Assembly: GCA_021298315.1 (NCBI GenBank)
Contig: JAJTFC010000013.1
Span: 1 to 58,846, forward strand
Reading direction: 5' to 3'
DNA length: 58,846 nucleotides
Source: Planctomycetaceae bacterium
Lineage (GTDB): Bacteria > Planctomycetota > Planctomycetia > Pirellulales > Pirellulaceae
Shown: positions 54,905 through 58,846 of the stretch, piece after piece
Layout of the letters: each line of letters starts with the position of its first letter
How positions within the stretch are numbered: position 1 is the stretch's first letter
Program-made: the position numbers and the translations under genes
The notes under the pieces: model-generated
Database searches by the model: none
Told to the model about the DNA's origin: nothing
Seen by the model: the letters and a program-made list of their open reading frames with translations, nothing else

Positions 54905-55232
54905 GAGCGATTGAGTACTCATCGTTATTGCAGGCCCCCCCAAGTGTTTTGTAAATGCTTGAAGTGCTGGAGTTTTCTTCAAGCCTGTAAGGCTGACCCA
55001 CCAACCCATTACATTCTTCTTTGGGACGCGTTCGATAATTCGAAGTGTGTCGGCCCTTCGGGCCTTTTGAGAACATTCGGTGGCTACGACCGGGGCCTTA
55101 GGAACCTGCCAAGCAGTTCTTGAAATTTATTTCGAACCAAAACCGGGTGTAAAAAGCACGATCTCGATAAAATCGACCTTTCACACACCAGGAGTTTTAC
55201 GAGATCGGTTTTTTTGCAAGGGATTGTTGCTC
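54905..55232. other. Non-coding leader of the Rpn nuclease gene
   Basis: No gene recognised. The reading frame of the nuclease is open from 55080 but lacks protein character there. Similarity to the other repeat flank continues weakly to about 54965 (GTGTTTTGTAA versus GTATTTTGTAA at 56600-56611). Confidence 0.35.
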
Positions 55233-56237
55233 ATGGTGCCAATTGGTATTCGACCCACCAACGACTATGCGTTCGTGCTGACATTCGGTACTCCGGAGAA
55301 CAAGGTCCCTTTGATGAGCCTGCTCAATGCAATCCTGTCGTTACCCTCTCCGATTGCCGATGTTCAAATTGAAAACCCCTATAATTACAAGGAATTCCTG
55401 GAAGACAAAATGTCTATTCTAGATATTCGAGCTTCCGACGGTCAGGGATGGATTTATCACATCGAGATGCAGGTTGCGGTTGCTGCTGATTTGACTCAAA
55501 GACTAGTCTATTATGCGTGCGATCAGTACGCAGATCAGTTGCGATCTGGGGACGAATACGGGGGGCTAAACCCAGTTTTTACGATTTGCTTGATCGAGGA
55601 CAAGATATCCGATAACGCATCGAAGATTCACCATGCGTTTCGTTTGACGGATATGGAATCGGGCCGAACACTTAAAAATACCATCGAAATTCACACCCTG
55701 GAGCTTGGAAGGTATAATCTAAGCGAAAGCGATTTGGCAGAATCGAGCGAGTTAGAGAGATGGCTGTATTGGTTGCTCCATGCTCACGAGTACGACACCG
55801 AATCGCTCAAAAGACTGTTTCCGCAAGCTGCATTTGTTCAAGCGACCGGTACGATCGATCGAATTGCGCGAGTAAGTGAGGACAAAAACATGTACGATTT
55901 ACGCGAGAAAAGACGCAGAGATCAGCGTTGGATAATCAATTCGTCCATCCGTCATGGCTTAGAGCAGGGAATAAAGCAAGGCTTGGAACAAGGCTTGGAA
56001 CAAGGTTTGGAGCAAGGCTTGGAACAAGGTCGTCAGCAGGGCCTTGAGGAAGGTCAACAACTGGGGCTCAAAAATGGTCTTGATTTAGGAATACTATTCG
56101 GCCAAATCAAGTCATTGCAAAAACTTCTTGGGTTGGAACAGATGCCTCTGGAAGATCTCATGGCCAAAGATCCCGCAGAGCTCAAGGCGTTGGTATCCGA
56201 TCTAGAAAAGACCGCTTCAATTTTTCGCAACGATTAG
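55233..56237 (+). CDS. Rpn family recombination-promoting nuclease / PD-(D/E)XK transposase-like protein
   Basis: 334 residues from ATG 55233, preceded by no strong ribosome site. The N-terminal IGIRPTNDYAFVLTFGTPENKVPLMSLLNAIL is the standard start of the Rpn/PDDEXK_2 family; the nuclease core continues with FLEDKMSILDIRASDGQGWIYHIEMQV (the D...ExQ/K motif) and QRLVYYACDQYADQLRSG. The C-terminus contains four in-frame 12-bp repeats (GLEQ/GLEQ..., 55980-56027), a common length-variable feature of this family. Rpn proteins promote RecA-independent recombination; here the gene is enclosed by two 104-bp MITE-like copies and several hairpins. Confidence 0.88.
   Translation: MVPIGIRPTNDYAFVLTFGTPENKVPLMSLLNAILSLPSPIADVQIENPYNYKEFLEDKMSILDIRASDGQGWIYHIEMQVAVAADLTQRLVYYACDQYADQLRSGDEYGGLNPVFTICLIEDKISDNASKIHHAFRLTDMESGRTLKNTIEIHTLELGRYNLSESDLAESSELERWLYWLLHAHEYDTESLKRLFPQAAFVQATGTIDRIARVSEDKNMYDLREKRRRDQRWIINSSIRHGLEQGIKQGLEQGLEQGLEQGLEQGRQQGLEEGQQLGLKNGLDLGILFGQIKSLQKLLGLEQMPLEDLMAKDPAELKALVSDLEKTASIFRND
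55980..56027. repeat. 12-bp tandem repeat in the Rpn gene
   Basis: Four adjacent copies of GG(C/T)TTGGA(A/G)CAA encode GLEQ units in the C-terminal helix. Being a multiple of three, copy changes keep the frame. Confidence 0.75.
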
Positions 56238-56624
56238 CCAATCGACCTATTGTTCCCGGCCGTTTGTCGAAGCGTGCTCCATTGTTCAACGGCTGTCCTC
56301 AGCCGTTTTCGAGCCGAGCTTGCGAGGCGCGTCTGAGGGTCCTGTAAAGACATCAAGATAAATCTTGTGCGTCAACGGCAGGGGACTGCCGTTGAACAAT
56401 CGATACCCGTTGGGCTGAATTGTAAAACGGCTGTCCTCAGCCGTTTGGCGCAATCGTAGGGTACGTGAAGCGGTCCTGGTCATGGACTCGCAAACCGCAA
56501 TTGCATCGGCGCTGTTCATTTAAAGATCGATATCGATCCAACCGCTGGACCGCGCAACGTACCGTGCACCCGAGTCCGCAAAGCTATTTCAAGCCCTCCA
56601 GGTATTTTGTAACCTTCTAACTTC
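56238..56624. repeat. Repeat-rich spacer right of the Rpn gene
   Basis: 387 bases without a gene. Contains hairpins at 56287-56308 and 56425-56446 (core AACGGCTGTCCTCAGCCGTT) and a different one near 56373-56394, then the right 104-bp MITE-like copy at 56460-56563 (terminal repeats GGTACGT/ACGTACC, internal palindrome 56525-56538). Confidence 0.65.
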
Positions 56625-58846
56625 TCACTCCGGCGACTTGGGGATTCCCGAGGAACTCAGGGCGAGGCGGAAGCCGAGGATGAAGTTGCCGTCCCCCGGC
56701 GTGCCCCCGCTCCGGTGCGCCGACCTGCAATCCGCGGCCCAGTTGTACCAACTGCCGCCACGGCACGCGCGTTCCGAGCCCCGTGATGGCCCCACAGGAT
56801 CGATTAACGGCCCCTTGGGATACTCGTCATCATACCCATCGGAACACCACCAGTTGGAACACCACTCGTGTACCGACCCATGCCCGTCGTGAATACCCCA
56901 CGCGTTCGGTTTCTTGGTTCCAACAGGGTGATTGGTGCTGCCAGAGTTCTTGTCGTACCAAGCGTATTCACCCAATTTCCCTTCATCGCTTCCAAAACAG
57001 TAGGCCGTCGTACTCCCCGCCCGAACAGCATACTCCCACTGAGCCTCGGTTGGCAATCGGATTTCATACCCTCCAATCACTCCTTCGGACTCCAAAAGCT
57101 GATTCAGTTTCCTGGCAAACAGCGTTGCTTCATCGTGCGAAATAGAATAGGCAGGATATCGATCCCCAATACCGTATTGTTGGCTCCATTCTGACCTCTT
57201 CGATGCGCCCATCACGGAAACCCATAACGCTTGCCAGCACTCGGTCTCCATCATCCAAAAACCTTGCGAATGCGTCACTTTCACAACATCCTCGTCGCTA
57301 TCACGCCCCTTTTCTGAGCTTGGACTTCCCATCTGAAAACTCCCCGCTGGACACCACCGAAAACGGATATCGATGCCTTGAAAATTGATCACCAAAAGAT
57401 CGCCAGCGGCTTTCCCGGGTTGTAAATTTCTTGGCTTTATCTCTTCCAGGATCGTTGCAACATCGAGTCGTTGTTTGCCGATCGCACGCTCGTGGCCAAC
57501 GGTATAAGTTGCCTGTCGAACAAGAAGATTCGCGATCTGCTTGTCGATTTCGACAACGGGCTCAGAGGTCGGCAAACGCCCTACGTTGTCAATCAAATCG
57601 GTGCGGCCGGCTCGTTTGGTCGCAAGCTGCTGGTCCAACTCGAGAAACATCTGATGGTCGGCTTGATCACGAAGCTGCAACGCTTTGCGCACCACAGATT
57701 CTTGGGAGGCCAATTCCGCATCGATCTTACGGATCGTCGGACTAGTCTCACTAAAATCCTGCAACTGCTTGTTGCGAATTTTCGCAATATCGCGATATTT
57801 CCGCTTCGCCTCGGTCAGGGCTTTGTCGGTTGCGTCCCAATCCTTCGTGTCGATGGCCTCGATCTTCAAAATCTCCTGCTCAGACATTTTGACTAGATCG
57901 GTTGGGTTTGCTGAACCGCTCGATGCTAACAACTTTTCCAATCGATCCGCTTTGTCCTTGGCGTTGTCTCGCTCTTTGATGAGCTTGGCCGCTTGAGCCT
58001 GCGAGTCTTCCCATGCTACATTGCGTTCTGCGATCTGCTGCCGGATCTGGGACAAATCGCCAGCGATGCGGAGCTTTTCTTGCAGGGTTGCTTTGAGCTG
58101 ATTCAAGTCCGATTCGGCTGCCGTCTGCTTAGCCATCAGGTCCTTGGATTGACTTTCAGCAGACTCCTTAGCCAAGCGATCTTTTTGATTGAGTTCGGCT
58201 TGTTTGGCGATCTGCGATTTGAGCGTGTCGATTTCAGTGGCCAGTTCGCTATTGCGCACTTGAGATTGCTGCAACTGCTCGGCAATCCTCGTCGCTTGGG
58301 ATTGGCTTTCACGAAGTCGCTCGGACTTCTCCGAGGGGTTTTCTTCTTTTTCCAACCACTCACCGAGTCGCTGTTGCAGGTTGTTGTAGGTCTTTTCGGC
58401 CAAGTCAAAGGCGGTGACTGAATCTGCGGTTTGCCATTGTTCGTCGGCCCGGGACGCATCTTGCTGAAGATCGCTGAAGCGGGGCGTTTCTGTAAGTCGC
58501 TTGGGTACCGAGGTGAGCAATCGACTCAAGTCTGAACGTAAGGACGATGCCGATCGAGCGCGCTCGTTGGCTTCCCAAGCAGAGATCAGCCGACTCGCGA
58601 AGACTTCGATCTTTGTTTCCGCTTCACCGACATTGCCTTGATCAATCAGTTTGCCAAGCGTCAGGAATTCATTCTGCAATCCGGTGCTAAGAGTGCTCAG
58701 TGCCTTGGCGTCGGGTTGCCAGCGGATCTTCTCGCGCATCGTTCCAAGCGTATTGTATCGAGGCAGGATCGCTTCGAGTTTACGTCCCGTATCGAGGGCT
58801 TTTCGCAGAGAGTCCGCAGCGGCATCGAGTCTCTGACGGCGTTGCG
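56625..58846 (-). CDS. Coiled-coil protein with C-terminal FGE/SUMF1-like (C-type-lectin fold) domain, 5' truncated
   Basis: The frame is open from the right edge to the stop at 56625, at least 740 residues; ATG 58739 is internal, so the N-terminus lies outside the window. The first ~470 residues are mostly a long coiled coil (SESQSKDLMAKQTAAESDLNQLKATLQEKLRIAGD and similar). The C-terminal ~240 residues are an FGE-sulfatase domain: FRWCPAGSFQMGSPSSEKGRDSDE, METECWQALW, IRLPTEAQWEYAVRAG, VHEWCSNWW, ACRGGSWYNWAADCRSAHR. Of the two catalytic cysteines of true formylglycine-generating enzymes only one position remains, so sulfatase activation is unlikely. The missing N-terminus may be a kinase, as in many planctomycete homologues. 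Confidence 0.85.
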   Translation of the reverse strand, partial: QRRQRLDAAADSLRKALDTGRKLEAILPRYNTLGTMREKIRWQPDAKALSTLSTGLQNEFLTLGKLIDQGNVGEAETKIEVFASRLISAWEANERARSASSLRSDLSRLLTSVPKRLTETPRFSDLQQDASRADEQWQTADSVTAFDLAEKTYNNLQQRLGEWLEKEENPSEKSERLRESQSQATRIAEQLQQSQVRNSELATEIDTLKSQIAKQAELNQKDRLAKESAESQSKDLMAKQTAAESDLNQLKATLQEKLRIAGDLSQIRQQIAERNVAWEDSQAQAAKLIKERDNAKDKADRLEKLLASSGSANPTDLVKMSEQEILKIEAIDTKDWDATDKALTEAKRKYRDIAKIRNKQLQDFSETSPTIRKIDAELASQESVVRKALQLRDQADHQMFLELDQQLATKRAGRTDLIDNVGRLPTSEPVVEIDKQIANLLVRQATYTVGHERAIGKQRLDVATILEEIKPRNLQPGKAAGDLLVINFQGIDIRFRWCPAGSFQMGSPSSEKGRDSDEDVVKVTHSQGFWMMETECWQALWVSVMGASKRSEWSQQYGIGDRYPAYSISHDEATLFARKLNQLLESEGVIGGYEIRLPTEAQWEYAVRAGSTTAYCFGSDEGKLGEYAWYDKNSGSTNHPVGTKKPNAWGIHDGHGSVHEWCSNWWCSDGYDDEYPKGPLIDPVGPSRGSERACRGGSWYNWAADCRSAHRSGGTPGDGNFILGFRLALSSSGIPKSPE
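56661..56764 (-). other. Candidate DGR variable region at the gene's 3' end
   Basis: The codons for RGGSW through GFRLA are much more GC-rich than the rest of the gene (72 of the 100 bases 56661-56760 are G or C by count). The protein pattern (RGGSWYNWAADCRSAHRSGG, then TPGDGN..LGFR) is that of C-type-lectin/FGE variable regions of diversity-generating retroelements, in which AAC codons of the template diverge. No reverse transcriptase or template copy is in the window. Confidence 0.4.

Noticed and set aside
54772-56563. CRISPR-like array from repeated palindromes
   Set aside because: Hairpins and 104-bp units are few, irregularly spaced and enclose a gene; there are no uniform spacers and no cas genes.
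56625-57500. Formylglycine-generating enzyme activating the sulfatase at 34287-35834
   Set aside because: One of the two required cysteines is absent at the RGGSW region, the gene is far from the sulfatase, and the protein is a coiled-coil fusion.

Overview
The window looks like chromosomal DNA of a planctomycete, most likely of the Pirellulales. The evidence is the protein families: two DUF1549/DUF1553 proteins with planctomycete-type CxxCH motifs, a DUF1501 protein, an arylsulfatase, an ECF sigma factor coupled to a membrane Ser/Thr kinase, a kinase fused to a receiver-like domain, and a coiled-coil protein with a formylglycine-generating-enzyme-like domain. No rRNA or species marker is present, so the genus cannot be given.

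Positions 1-9252 form an accessory island built on a tRNA-Ser(UGA) gene (9166-9252, minus strand). Copies of the tRNA 3' end lie at 611-627, 3950-3966 and 9166-9182. They divide the island into the end of an element running off the left edge (partial methyltransferase), a 3.3 kb element without an integrase (DUF2625 protein and an XRE-ImmA/IrrE + PIN pair), and a 5.2 kb element with a tyrosine integrase, an excisionase-like protein, a HUH replication initiator, a serine resolvase, an HNH nuclease and a small membrane protein. The island is visibly more AT-rich than the rest. Inside the last element the resolvase-Rep-excisionase-HNH block is bounded by two near-identical direct repeats (5218-5245, 7499-7524).

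Positions 9462-22554 are nearly all on the minus strand and mostly housekeeping: thyA, a methyltransferase, panD, a CtpA-type protease, then a lipid A / envelope operon (Skp-like protein, lpxC, lpxA, Gfo/Idh/MocA oxidoreductase). After these come secreted proteins of unknown role and a Ser/Thr kinase with a degenerate receiver domain.

Positions 22844-39209 hold a large secreted protein, the DUF1549/1553 + DUF1501 pair, an EF-hand protein, an ECF sigma-kinase-sulfatase operon, an orphan flhA and a sulfotransferase. Positions 39194-45117 form a minus-strand operon centred on one 1114-residue polypeptide that joins radical-SAM, AMMECR1 and Memo domains (the AmmeMemoRadiSam system). It is preceded by a membrane-anchored squalene-cyclase-like repeat protein and followed by an SGNH hydrolase. 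Divergent from it are a DUF2141 lipoprotein and an OleC-like adenylating enzyme.

Positions 47745-54760 carry a membrane protein, argC, a GT2-like glycosyltransferase, a second DUF1549/1553 protein and an isoaspartyl peptidase. The right end holds an Rpn-type nuclease gene flanked by two 104-bp MITE-like repeats with terminal and internal palindromes. The last gene is a 5'-truncated protein whose FGE-like C-terminus has the composition and sequence pattern of a diversity-generating-retroelement variable region.
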